Origin: Bradyrhizobium betae
Lineage (GTDB): Bacteria > Pseudomonadota > Alphaproteobacteria > Rhizobiales > Xanthobacteraceae
DNA: 64,000 nt
NCBI RefSeq assembly: GCF_004123905.1
Contig: NZ_MZXW01000035.1
Coordinates: 534,802 to 598,801 of the forward strand
Direction: 5' to 3'
The position numbers and the translations under genes were made by a program. Positions 16,334 through 25,117 of the stretch are shown here, in pieces. The notes under the pieces are model-generated. The model saw only the letters and a program-made list of their open reading frames with translations, was not told the DNA's origin and made no database searches. Within the stretch, counting starts at the first letter, position 1, and each line of letters begins with the position of its first letter.

Positions 16334-17611
16334 ATGACTGCACCACGCGACAAACTCGGGCGTCCCGTCGTCGTCGTCACCGGCATGGGCATCATGACCT
16401 CGCTCGGCAACGGCAAGGCCGACAATTGGGCGAAGCTCGTCGCCGGTGAATCCGGCATCCGCACCATCACGCGCTTTCCGGTCGACGGCCTGAGGACGAC
16501 GATGGCCGGCACGGTTGATTTCGTCAGCGTCGATCCGTTCTCCTCCACCGGCCTGTCCGAGCGGATGGCTGAGCTGGTCACGGAGGAAGCGCTCGCGCAG
16601 GCCGGCATCGGCGCCAAGGCCGATTTCCCCGGCCCCCTCTTCCTGGCGGTTGCACCAGTCGAGGTCGAGTGGCCGCAACGCCGTGAGCTCGGCCGCGCCG
16701 TCGGCGCGCAGGATTTCACCTATGACGATTTGCTGCGCATCTCGGGCGGCGGCAAGTACAACGCCTATCACCACCGCTTCATGTTCGGCTCGGTGGCCGC
16801 TCACCTCGCCGAGACCTTTGGCACCAAGGGCTCGCCGATCTCGCTGTCGACGGCCTGCGCATCCGGCGCCACCTCGATCCAGCTCGGCGTCGAGGCGATC
16901 CGTCGCGGTGAGACCGATGCCGCGCTGTGCGTCGCGACCGACGGCACCGTGAATCCGGAAGCCCTGGTGCGCTTTTCGCTGCTCTCGGCGCTGTCGACCC
17001 AGAACGATCCGCCGCAGGCGGCCTCCCGTCCCTTCTCCAAGAACCGCGACGGTTTTGTCATGGCCGAAGGCGCCGGCGCGCTGGTGCTGGAAAGCTACGA
17101 GGCTGCTGTCGCGCGTGGCGCAAAAATTCTCGGTGTGATCGCCGGCTGCGGCGAGCTTACCGATTCCTTCCATCGCACCCGCTCGTCGCCTGATGGGAAG
17201 CCGATCATCGGCTGCATGAACAAGACGCTGGCCGATGCCGGCATGACTCCGGACCAGATCGACCACATCAACGCGCACGGCACCGCGACGCCCGAGAACG
17301 ACAAGATGGAGTACAACACGACATCGGCCGTGTTCGGCGAACTCGTCACAAAGATTCCGGTCACCTCCAACAAGTCGATGGTCGGCCACACCATCTCGGC
17401 CGCGGGCGCGGTCGAGGCGATCTTCTCGCTGCTGACGCTGGAGCATCAGCGCATCCCGCCGACGATCAACTACGATACTCCGGATCCTACGATCCTGTTT
17501 GATGTCGTCGGCAACAAGGCGCGCGACGCCCGCGTCACCGCTGTCATGTCGAACTCGTTCGGCTTCGGCGGCCAGAACGCCTCGCTGATCCTGACCCGCG
17601 AACCGGCCTGA
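16334..17611 (+). CDS. fabF1XL: Beta-ketoacyl-ACP synthase FabF1XL
   Basis: The protein is 425 residues with a complete ketosynthase triad: C175 in LSTACASG, H315 in NAHGTATPEND and H352 in MVGHTISAAG. It should catalyse the Claisen condensations that extend acyl-AcpXL beyond C18. The paired ketosynthase immediately upstream has lost its cysteine, so this subunit is likely the catalytic half of a heterodimer. It lies nine bases ahead of lpxXL. In the Rhizobium cluster I recall an alcohol dehydrogenase-like gene (adh2XL) between these two; it is absent here. Confidence 0.92.
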   Translation: MTAPRDKLGRPVVVVTGMGIMTSLGNGKADNWAKLVAGESGIRTITRFPVDGLRTTMAGTVDFVSVDPFSSTGLSERMAELVTEEALAQAGIGAKADFPGPLFLAVAPVEVEWPQRRELGRAVGAQDFTYDDLLRISGGGKYNAYHHRFMFGSVAAHLAETFGTKGSPISLSTACASGATSIQLGVEAIRRGETDAALCVATDGTVNPEALVRFSLLSALSTQNDPPQAASRPFSKNRDGFVMAEGAGALVLESYEAAVARGAKILGVIAGCGELTDSFHRTRSSPDGKPIIGCMNKTLADAGMTPDQIDHINAHGTATPENDKMEYNTTSAVFGELVTKIPVTSNKSMVGHTISAAGAVEAIFSLLTLEHQRIPPTINYDTPDPTILFDVVGNKARDARVTAVMSNSFGFGGQNASLILTREPA

Positions 17612-17619
17612 CCGGACGG

Positions 17620-18552
17620 ATGGCGCTGCTTCCTGCGAGCACGAAGGCCCGCGCGCGGGAGGCCGCCAAATCGATCGGCGGCGGCCTGATCGGTGCGGCC
17701 ACCGTCGGCATGCTGCGCGCCACGCGTTATTTCGATCCGGCCAAGACCTCCGACTTCTTCGCGCGCGTCACCAAGACCATCGGCCCGCGCCTGCGCGAGC
17801 ACCGCATCGGCCGCGCCAACCTCACCGCGGCCTTTCCCGAGAAATCGCCGGAAGAGATCGAAGCGATCCTGATGGGCGTGTGGGACAATCTCGGCCGCGT
17901 CGGCGCCGAATTCGCCCATATGGACCACGTCTGGGATTACGACCGCGCGCATCCGGAGAACAGCAGGATCGAACTCCCGGCGCGCAGCATCGAGCTGTTC
18001 GACCACATCCGCGACGACGGCAAGCCGGCGCTGATCTTCGCCTCGCATCTCGCCAACTGGGAATTACCGGCGCTGGCGGCCGTCGCGCACGGGCTGGACG
18101 CTGCAATCCTCTACCGCCGGCCCAATATCGCCTCCGCCGATCGCATCATCCAGGAGATGCGCCAGGTCAACATGGGCACGCTGATCCCGGCGGGGCGCGA
18201 TGCGCCGCTGCGGCTCGCGCAGGCGCTCAAGGACGGCAAGCACGTCGCCATGCTGATCGACCAGTATCTGACCGGCGGCGTCGAGGTCACCTTCTTCGGC
18301 CGCAAGACCCGCGCCAACCCGATGCTGGCGCGCCTCCTGCGCCAGGTCGAATGCCCGATCCACGGCGTCCGCATCATCCGCCTCCCCGGCGGCCGCTTCA
18401 CCGCCGAGCTCACCGAGGAAGTCCCGCCGGTGCGCGGTGCCGACGGCAAGATCGACATCCAGGGCACGACGCAGGCGATCACCAATGTGGTGGAGAGCTG
18501 GGTGCGCGAGCATCCCGAGCAGTGGCTGTGGCTGCATCGCAGGTGGCGATAG
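17620..18552 (+). CDS. lpxXL: Lipid A acyltransferase LpxXL (HtrB/LpxL family)
   Basis: The protein is 310 residues. H143 and E148 in SHLANWE form the HX4E variant of the HX4D/E catalytic motif of LpxL/HtrB lipid A secondary acyltransferases; the region 180-215 (GTLIPAGRDAPLRLAQALKDG and IDQYLTGGVEVTFFG) is also typical. LpxXL transfers the very long hydroxyacyl chain from AcpXL to lipid A at the inner face of the cytoplasmic membrane. The N-terminal 20-35 residues provide a weak membrane anchor. It is last in the operon. Confidence 0.9.
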   Translation: MALLPASTKARAREAAKSIGGGLIGAATVGMLRATRYFDPAKTSDFFARVTKTIGPRLREHRIGRANLTAAFPEKSPEEIEAILMGVWDNLGRVGAEFAHMDHVWDYDRAHPENSRIELPARSIELFDHIRDDGKPALIFASHLANWELPALAAVAHGLDAAILYRRPNIASADRIIQEMRQVNMGTLIPAGRDAPLRLAQALKDGKHVAMLIDQYLTGGVEVTFFGRKTRANPMLARLLRQVECPIHGVRIIRLPGGRFTAELTEEVPPVRGADGKIDIQGTTQAITNVVESWVREHPEQWLWLHRRWR

Positions 18553-18963
18553 GCGCTTCGGCCTACGCCCCGTTCACTGCTCCTGCAATCCTGCGTCGAT
18601 CGTGGCCTGAACGAATTGATCCACCCTACACAAAGGTCGATCCGACGCATTCGCTGAGGGCATGAAGTTGAGCAAGGCTGCTCCGGTCTGAAGTCTGAGC
18701 CCCTCCCTCCTTGCCCCTCCGGTTCAAGGAGACCCGCTCACCTTCGCTCCGCTGTTGCAGTGCCTTCGACCATTCAGAGATCGAGCCCAATATCCACATT
18801 GTCCAAATCACACCGAGGTACGGTTGTGGCGCCTAGCGCTACGCATGCTCGACCAGCCCGCGGCAACATTTCCTGTTGCGTACCGCATCCGCTGTGGCAC
18901 CTTATAGTTGCATTCTTTCTTACTTGCTTGCCTGTACGGTTCACGGCCAAGGAAATCTTCGAT
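18553..18963. other. Gene-free stretch marking a compositional boundary
   Basis: These 411 bases hold no gene I can support. GC-rich at the left, they become clearly more AT-rich toward the foreign-looking membrane gene. TTGCATTCTTTCTTACTTGCTTGC-type T-rich sequence lies about 40-60 bases ahead of that gene's start, and AAGGAA at 18949 serves as its ribosome site. No direct repeat or tRNA piece marking an integration site was seen. Confidence 0.4.
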
Positions 18964-20082
18964 ATGAAGCCTTCTCTTGAAGACGTGTTGGCTATTGGAG
19001 GCCTTGCAGTCTTTTCCTCCTGGCTTTTCATATGCTTGCCGCTTCTCTCCATCGTTCCGGATTTCTTGCCCGACACATTTGGATTCGCCGGACGGATTGG
19101 TGGGCCAGCATCTTTGGTGGGATCTTATGTTCTAGAAGACATTGCTGAGTACGCGGTCCCGTTTGTTGCCGTGGCTCTGGCTCTGAAGGTACCGATGAAA
19201 TTCTTTCCCGATTTTGCTATTCGTGAAATTATGTCTGAGTATCCATTAAAGCGAGACACGCTTTTGGATCGTTCGTTTATCCTGATCATTCACGTTTTCA
19301 AGAATGCGTTCTTTTTGCTTCTTTGCACGATAGTTGCCTGCTCCCAATTTTGGTTTTACCTGCCTGGAATGTTTGGATCGGTTCGGGTCAGTCTCTTTTC
19401 TGCATTTAGCGTTGTGTCGGTTGCAGCTTTTGAATTACCGATTTCGCTTTTGGGTGCCGACACAACAAATTTCCTACGCGCTAGCCTTGATGCAAATTCG
19501 CTCGGCACAAGCATTCTGAAATACTATGCAGTCCTAACTCAAACCGTGTTGATTGGCTCGACGACCGCGGTCGCATTTAATCTTTTTGCGACGGAGCCCT
19601 TGAAATCCGCACACCGGAAACGTCCAGCCATTGTGCGGATAGTCGTCGCCGCTGGAATTCTCGGACTGTGTATTGGAATCCCTCAGATAGTATGGGCATA
19701 CTTTTCCCATCAATTCGAGACGATGATCTATTTGCTAAGGCCTCTAGCAGTAGCGGCAATATACGCTGCCTTGCTTATTTACGCCTTCGTCGCCTTCCTT
19801 GCACTGCTTCATCTCATCCGATGGGTGTTCGGCTTCGATCGAAAGCGCTACGCCCTGATAGCGAGCTCGATTGTCGGCCTTGCCGTCTTTGTTTGGGCCG
19901 AGCTCTCATTGCTGCCGCGTTCGGAACGATCCGTTCAGCCGGAAGGCTGGTTCGCCAGCGCTCCAGGGACGATAATCGATTGGCTCTTGATATCATGCCT
20001 GAGCATGTTCTTGGCACTGCTTCCGGCGTATATCATCTGGTACGATCTGCGGCGAAGCCTCAGACTGAGATTTCGGCTGTAG
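18964..20082 (+). CDS. AT-rich polytopic membrane protein, unknown function
   Basis: The protein is 372 residues from the ATG at 18964, nine bases after AAGGAA. I count about eight to nine hydrophobic helices spread over the whole length, with no recognised motif. Base composition is the striking part: 22 of 60 bases (37%) at 19261-19320 are G or C, against 46 of 60 (77%) at 17761-17820 in lpxXL, and codons ending in T or A are frequent. This indicates recent acquisition from a lower-GC donor. No transposase or phage gene flanks it. Transport, export or immunity roles are all open. Confidence 0.7.
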   Translation: MKPSLEDVLAIGGLAVFSSWLFICLPLLSIVPDFLPDTFGFAGRIGGPASLVGSYVLEDIAEYAVPFVAVALALKVPMKFFPDFAIREIMSEYPLKRDTLLDRSFILIIHVFKNAFFLLLCTIVACSQFWFYLPGMFGSVRVSLFSAFSVVSVAAFELPISLLGADTTNFLRASLDANSLGTSILKYYAVLTQTVLIGSTTAVAFNLFATEPLKSAHRKRPAIVRIVVAAGILGLCIGIPQIVWAYFSHQFETMIYLLRPLAVAAIYAALLIYAFVAFLALLHLIRWVFGFDRKRYALIASSIVGLAVFVWAELSLLPRSERSVQPEGWFASAPGTIIDWLLISCLSMFLALLPAYIIWYDLRRSLRLRFRL

Positions 20083-20102
20083 ATCTAAGAATCTGCCGCG
20101 CC

Positions 20103-21227
20103 TCACCGCCCCGTCTTCACCTTGGTCCAGAGCCGGTTGATGATCCGCTGCGTCGCCGGCTCACGCGCCGTGATGACGAACAGTTTTGCGAGCGTCGCCT
20201 CGTCCGGATAGATGTTCCTGTCGTTCAGTATTTTTGGGTCGACCAGCTTCTGGCTGGCGAGATTGCCGTTGGCATAGGACAGGAAGTCCGAGTTCTTGGC
20301 GGCCACATCAGGGCGATAGAGATAGTTGATCAGCTCGTAGGCCTCTTTGACATTCTTGGCATCGGCGGGGATCGCGAGATTGTCGAAGAACATCTGCGCG
20401 CCCTCCTTCGGAATGGTGTAGCCGATCTCGACCCCGCTCTTGGCTTCCGCCGCACGCGCACGGGCCTGCATGATGTCGCCGGACCAGCCGACCACGAAGC
20501 AGATCTCGCCGGTGGCGAGCGCGCTGAGATATTCGGAGGAGTGAAATTTTCGCACGGAGGGCCGAACCTTGGCGACGACATCGGCGGCCTTCTCGAGGTC
20601 GGCTTGCCTGGTCGAGTTCGGATCGAGCCCGAGCCAGCTCAGCGCCGCCGGAAAGATGTCGTCGGCGGAGTCGAGCATGTGGACGCCACAGTCTTTGAAC
20701 TTGGCGAGGTTCTCCGGCTTGAAGACGATGTCCCAGCTGTCGATCTTCGCGTCGGGCCCGAGGATGGCCTTCACCTTGGCGACGTTGTAGCCGATGCCTG
20801 TCGTGCCCCACATGTAGTTCGCGGCGTAGACATTGCCGGGGTCGTAAATGCCGAGCCGCTGCGTCACCACGCCCCACGCATTGGCGAGGTTCGGCAGCTT
20901 CGCCTTGTCGAGCTTCTGGAAGATGCTGGCCTTGATCTGGCGCTGCAGGAAATAGGCCGTGGGCACCACGACGTCGTAGCCGGACTTGCCGGCCATCAGG
21001 CGCGTCTCCAGCGTCTCGTTGGCATCGAAGGTGTCGTAGACCACCTTGATGCCGGTCTCCTTGGTGAAGGCCTCCAGGACATCGGGGGCCATGTAGTTGG
21101 ACCAGTTGTAGAAGTTGACGACGCGCTCCTCGGCCTTTGCAGGAGCGGAAAGCGTCAGCGCGGCTGCGATCGCAAAACCAAGGCAAAGCCAGGAAAAGCA
21201 ACGCCAAGAGCGGCTGACGTTCGTCAT
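20103..21227 (-). CDS. potF: PotF-type polyamine-binding protein
   Basis: The protein is 374 residues with a signal peptide ending near APAKAEE at 28-34. ERVVNFYNWSNYMAPDVLEAF at the mature N-terminus is the classic PotD/PotF opening, and the length fits the family. It should bind putrescine or a related polyamine in the periplasm for an ABC importer, but no permease or ATPase genes are adjacent, so it is an orphan in this window. It starts six bases after the aminotransferase stop, with an AGAGG ribosome site running into that stop codon, suggesting co-transcription. Confidence 0.88.
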   Translation of the reverse strand: MTNVSRSWRCFSWLCLGFAIAAALTLSAPAKAEERVVNFYNWSNYMAPDVLEAFTKETGIKVVYDTFDANETLETRLMAGKSGYDVVVPTAYFLQRQIKASIFQKLDKAKLPNLANAWGVVTQRLGIYDPGNVYAANYMWGTTGIGYNVAKVKAILGPDAKIDSWDIVFKPENLAKFKDCGVHMLDSADDIFPAALSWLGLDPNSTRQADLEKAADVVAKVRPSVRKFHSSEYLSALATGEICFVVGWSGDIMQARARAAEAKSGVEIGYTIPKEGAQMFFDNLAIPADAKNVKEAYELINYLYRPDVAAKNSDFLSYANGNLASQKLVDPKILNDRNIYPDEATLAKLFVITAREPATQRIINRLWTKVKTGR

Positions 21228-21233
21228 TTCTGT

Positions 21234-22412
21234 CTACCTCTTGCGTCCACGCACCGCGTCCGACAGCCGCTCCAGCGCGGTGTCGAGCGTCTGGTCCTTC
21301 TTGGCAAAGCAGAAGCGCACCACCGAGGTCACCGGGTCCTGCTCGTAGAAGGCCGACACCGGGATCGCCGCGACCTTGTAGTCCTTCACGATCCGCCAGC
21401 AGAACTCGGTGTCGCTCTCGTTGAGCCCTAGCGGCGACAGGTCCACGGTGAGGAAGTAGGTGCCCTGCGACTTCAGCACGGGGAAGCCGAGGCTTTCGAG
21501 GCCCATGGTCAGGCGGTCCCGGCTCCGCGTCAGATCCTTGCGCATCGACAGGAAATACTCGTCCGGCTTGCCAAGCCCGTAGGCGACTGCGGCTTGCAGG
21601 TTCGGCGCGGTGGTGAAGGTCAGGAACTGGTGCACCTTGGCGGCGACCCGCAGCAGCGGCGGCGCGGCGCAGACGAAGCCGATCTTCCATCCCGTGAGCG
21701 AGAAGATCTTGCCGGCCGAGCCGACCTTGATGGTGCGCTCGCGCATGCCGGGGATGGTGATCAGCGGGATGTGCTTGTGCTCGTCGAAGGTGACGTGCTC
21801 CCAGACCTCGTCGGTGATCGCGATGACGTCGAACTCCTGGCAGTAGCGCGCCAAGAGTTCGAGGTCCTCGCGCGGATAGACCACCGCGGACGGATTCAGG
21901 GGATTGTTGAAGAGCACCGCCTTGGTCTTTGAATTGAAGACGCTTTTCAGCATGTCCTCATTCAGCCGCCAGTGCGGTGGCTCAAGGCGCACCAGGCGCG
22001 GAATGCCGCCGGCCTGGCGGATGATCGGCAGGTAGGAATCATAGACCGGCTGGAAGCAGACCACCTCGTCGCCCGGCTGGACCACGGCGAGAATGGCCGA
22101 GGTCAGCGCCTCGGTGCCGCCGGAGGTGACCATCACCTCGCTCATCGGATCGAGCTTGAGCCCATGCCAATGGCCGTAATGGGTTGCGATCGCCTGCCGC
22201 AACTCCGGGATGCCCATCATCGACGGGTACTGGTTATAGCCGTTCAGCGATGCGTCGGCCGCGGCGCGGCGGATGTCCTCGGGGCCGGGATCGTCAGGAA
22301 AACCCTGGCCGAGATTGATGGCATTGTTGTCGCGCGCGGCCTGCGACATCGCCTCGAAGATGGTGACGGGAAGGTCGGCGAAGACCGTGTTCAGGGACGA
22401 GCTTTTGGACAT
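21234..22412 (-). CDS. Class I/II PLP-dependent aminotransferase
   Basis: The protein is 392 residues from the ATG at 22412; a GTG at 22427 would overlap the upstream rhodanese gene. The PLP lysine is K235 in SAGKIFSLTGWK, with D201 (ITDEVWEH) and NNPLNPS as further cofactor and substrate motifs. The pattern fits the kynurenine aminotransferase / YbdL methionine aminotransferase branch of fold-type I. The true substrate is not clear. It sits between a rhodanese gene and potF in one minus-strand run, hinting at sulfur or amine metabolism. Confidence 0.88.
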   Translation of the reverse strand: MSKSSSLNTVFADLPVTIFEAMSQAARDNNAINLGQGFPDDPGPEDIRRAAADASLNGYNQYPSMMGIPELRQAIATHYGHWHGLKLDPMSEVMVTSGGTEALTSAILAVVQPGDEVVCFQPVYDSYLPIIRQAGGIPRLVRLEPPHWRLNEDMLKSVFNSKTKAVLFNNPLNPSAVVYPREDLELLARYCQEFDVIAITDEVWEHVTFDEHKHIPLITIPGMRERTIKVGSAGKIFSLTGWKIGFVCAAPPLLRVAAKVHQFLTFTTAPNLQAAVAYGLGKPDEYFLSMRKDLTRSRDRLTMGLESLGFPVLKSQGTYFLTVDLSPLGLNESDTEFCWRIVKDYKVAAIPVSAFYEQDPVTSVVRFCFAKKDQTLDTALERLSDAVRGRKR

Positions 22413-22419
22413 CGGCAGG

Positions 22420-22746
22420 TCAGTCACCGACCTTGCTGGGAAGACCCGCCGCCTTCCAGCCCAGCATGCCGCCGGCCAGATGCTTGTCGTAGGGCAGGCC
22501 CGCCGCCTGCGCCGCGAGCGAGGCCGTCACCGAGCGTTTTCCGGAGCGGCAGGCGAACACGACCTCTTTGCCCTGGGGATCGGGGATCGCCTTGGGATCG
22601 AAGGTCGAGAGCGGCACGACCACGCCGTAGGGATAGGCCTCGGCCTCGACCTCGTTCGGCTCGCGCACGTCGACGAGCAGATAGCGGCCTTCCGCGACAC
22701 CTTTGGAAACCTCGTCCGGGGTCAGATCCTGTACTTGATTTGCCAC
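22420..22746 (-). CDS. Single-domain rhodanese-like protein
   Basis: The protein is 108 residues. LLVDVREPNEVEAE at 23-36 and the active-site loop CRSGKRS near residue 67 identify a rhodanese domain with its sulfur-carrying cysteine; it may act as a sulfurtransferase. A GGAGG five bases before the GTG at 22746 decides the start, and upstream sequence is REP-like repeat rather than coding. It is the first gene of the probable rhodanese-aminotransferase-potF operon, with seven bases to the next start. Confidence 0.88.
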   Translation of the reverse strand: MANQVQDLTPDEVSKGVAEGRYLLVDVREPNEVEAEAYPYGVVVPLSTFDPKAIPDPQGKEVVFACRSGKRSVTASLAAQAAGLPYDKHLAGGMLGWKAAGLPSKVGD

Positions 22747-22940
22747 ATCATCCTCCAACGTCGCGTATCCTTTGCCGGGGCGATCCCGGCGGGCGGCAAC
22801 CTCGCCTCTCAGCCAGCGAAAATCAAGCGCTACAAAGGCTTGAGCTGGCTTGCGCAAGTTAAAGCTAAATCGCAGCGACTTGAAGTGGGGTTTCAGGATG
22901 TCTGAAGCTCCTGCTTCACGTCTCACCCACTCGTTCGGTG

Positions 22941-23044
22941 TCATTCCCCGCGAAAGCGGGGAATCCAGTACGCCGCGGCTTCTCGGTTCTAGCCGCACCG
23001 TCTCTGGAATACTGGGTCGCCCGGTCAAGCCGGGCGACGACGTC
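22941..23044. repeat. REP/BIME-like element with two hairpins
   Basis: Two perfect stem-loops are seen. ATTCCCCGC/GCGGGGAAT around GAAA spans 22943-22964, and GTCGCCCGG/CCGGGCGAC around TCAAG spans 23016-23038, with TGGAATACTGGGT between. The arrangement is a familiar intergenic repeat of Bradyrhizobium-type genomes. It ends five bases before the kup stop codon, so it may also stabilise or terminate that transcript. Confidence 0.7.
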
Positions 23045-23048
23045 GGAG

Positions 23049-24977
23049 TTAGATCGTCACCTGGGTGCCGACCTCGACCACGCGCCCAGAGGGGATCTGG
23101 AAATAGTCGGTGGCGTCGTTGGCGGAACGGCTGAGCGAGATGAACAGCCGGTCCTGCCAGCGCGGCATGCCGGAATGGGCGGCGGGCTTGAGCGCCCTCC
23201 GCGACAGGAAGAACGAGGTCGACATGATGTCGAACTGCCAGCCGAGCTTGCGGGCGATGGCCAGCGCCTTCGGCACGTTGGGCGATTCCATGAAGCCGAA
23301 TTTCAGCGTCACCTTGGAGAAGGTCGGTGAGATCTGCTCCAGCTTCACCCGCTCGGCCAAATCGATCCGCGGGGTCTGCGCGGTCTCGATGGTGAGAATG
23401 ACGTTCTTCTCATGGAGCACTTTGTAGTGCTTCAGGCTATGCATCAGCGCGGTCGGGGCGCTGAGCGGGTCCGAGGTCAGGAACACCGCGGTGCCGGGCA
23501 CGCGCTGCGGCGGTCGCTTCTCCAGCATCGCCACGAGATCGGCGAGCGGGAATTCGAGCTTGCGCGACTTCTCGAACAGCAGCCGGCTGCCGCGCCGCCA
23601 CGTGTACATCAGCATGATCATGAGCGCGCCGAGCGCCAGCGGCACCCAGCCGCCCTCGAACACCTTGAGCAGATTGGCTGCGAGGAAGGTCAGGTCGAGG
23701 CACAGGAACGGAATGATCAGGGCAGCCGCTGCGAACGGCGACCACCGCCACACCTTCCAGATCACGACAAAGCCCATCATCGCGGTGACCACCATGGTGC
23801 CGGTGACGGAGATGCCATAGGCCGAGGCCAGCGCGCTGGAGGAGCGGAACAACAGCACCAGCAGCACCACCGCGACCAGCAGCAGCTGGTTGATGCGCGG
23901 GATGAAGATCTGGCCGGAATGGGCTTCAGACGTATGGCGAATTTCGAAGCGCGGCAGCAGCCCGAGCTGGATCGCCTGGCGCGTCAGCGAATAGGCGCCG
24001 GTGATGACGGCCTGACTCGCGATCACGGTGGCGGCGGTCGCCAGCACAACCATGCAGCCGCGGAAAAAGCCTTGCGGGAAGAGCTGGAAGAACGGGCTCA
24101 CGATGGCGCCGGGATCGCCGAGCACCAGCGCGCCCTGCCCCAGATAGTTCAGCGCCAGCGATGGCAGCACGATGAACAGCCAAGCGGTCTGGATCGGCCG
24201 CTTGCCGAAATGGCCGAGGTCCGCATAGAGCGCCTCGGCGCCCGTGACCGCCAGGAACACGGCGCCCAGCGTCACGAAGCCGATGATCCCGTGGTGGAGC
24301 ATGAAGGACACGGCGTAGAGCGGGTTGAGCGCGAACAGGATCTGCGGCTGCTCGATAATGGGGTGGATCGCCGCCACCGCAATGACCGCGAACCAGACGC
24401 ACATCACGGGGCCGAAGAAGGCCGCGACACGGGCCGTGCCACGCGACTGCACGGCGAACAGGAGGACCAGGATGATCACGGTCAGCGGCACGATGTAGGG
24501 CTCGAAGTGCAGCGTGACGTCCTTCATGCCTTCGATCGCCGACAGCACCGAGAGCGCCGGCGTGATCACGGCATCGCCGTAGAACAGGGCGCCGGAGATG
24601 ATGCCGAGCAGGACGATGGTCGCCCCCCCGGTGCCGACCGCGCGCTGCGCCAGCGCCATCAGCGCCAGCGTGCCGCCCTCGCCATTGTTGTCGGCGCGGA
24701 GCAGGATCACGACGTATTTGAGCGTCACCACGACGATGAGCGCCCACAGGATGAGCGAGACCACGCCGAGTACGGCCGCCGGCGTCGGCAGCCCCTCCGC
24801 GCCCGAGGCCGCCATCACCGCCTCGCGGAACGCGTAGAGCGGGCTGGTGCCGATATCGCCATAGACGACCCCGATGCTGCCGAGCGTCAGCGCGCCGAAA
24901 CCGGCCGTGGTGTGGGCATCGCCATGCCCATTGGCCGCCGCCGTTTCCGGGGCGGAAATCGCTACGTCACTTGTCAT
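23049..24977 (-). CDS. kup: Kup low-affinity potassium transporter (copy 1)
   Basis: The protein is 642 residues. GDIGTSPLYAF at 40-50 lies in the first conserved membrane segment, and about twelve hydrophobic helices fill residues 27-455. A roughly 180-residue hydrophilic C-terminal domain ends in the YFQIPSGRVVEVGTQVTI pattern. Kup proteins move K+ with H+ across the inner membrane. It lies 140 bases downstream of a second kup in the same direction. The two share near-identical C-termini, as expected for a tandem duplication that has diverged. Confidence 0.93.
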   Translation of the reverse strand: MTSDVAISAPETAAANGHGDAHTTAGFGALTLGSIGVVYGDIGTSPLYAFREAVMAASGAEGLPTPAAVLGVVSLILWALIVVVTLKYVVILLRADNNGEGGTLALMALAQRAVGTGGATIVLLGIISGALFYGDAVITPALSVLSAIEGMKDVTLHFEPYIVPLTVIILVLLFAVQSRGTARVAAFFGPVMCVWFAVIAVAAIHPIIEQPQILFALNPLYAVSFMLHHGIIGFVTLGAVFLAVTGAEALYADLGHFGKRPIQTAWLFIVLPSLALNYLGQGALVLGDPGAIVSPFFQLFPQGFFRGCMVVLATAATVIASQAVITGAYSLTRQAIQLGLLPRFEIRHTSEAHSGQIFIPRINQLLLVAVVLLVLLFRSSSALASAYGISVTGTMVVTAMMGFVVIWKVWRWSPFAAAALIIPFLCLDLTFLAANLLKVFEGGWVPLALGALMIMLMYTWRRGSRLLFEKSRKLEFPLADLVAMLEKRPPQRVPGTAVFLTSDPLSAPTALMHSLKHYKVLHEKNVILTIETAQTPRIDLAERVKLEQISPTFSKVTLKFGFMESPNVPKALAIARKLGWQFDIMSTSFFLSRRALKPAAHSGMPRWQDRLFISLSRSANDATDYFQIPSGRVVEVGTQVTI

Positions 24978-25117
24978 GGGAGAGCCTGATGGCCTCTAAA
25001 ATGCTTCACTGCACAACGGCGGAAGAGCGCGCGGCTTATAGGCCTGCGCTGCCGGCATAGCCTAGCCCGATTTTGGGCCCTTGCCATGCGAAATTCGCAT
25101 GGGTCTGCCGATTGCGT

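Noticed and set aside
14954..17446. A very long open frame (830 codons) on the minus strand across the ketosynthase genes
   Set aside because: It lies antisense to three well-supported genes, has no recognisable domain, and is the expected result of GC-rich codons leaving the opposite strand open.
18626..18811. A 61-codon minus-strand frame in the gene-free stretch after lpxXL
   Set aside because: It has no ribosome site, no family character, and spans the compositional boundary.
18894..18915. TGGCAC followed by TTGCA, a possible sigma-54 promoter before the AT-rich gene
   Set aside because: The distance between the two boxes is two bases too long for the -24/-12 pattern, and no enhancer-type regulator is nearby.
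23412..24989. A 525-codon frame opposite the first kup gene, and a similar one at 25073-26335 opposite the second
   Set aside because: Both are His/Glu/Arg-rich shadows of membrane-protein genes. Their similarity to each other only reflects the similarity of the two kup copies.
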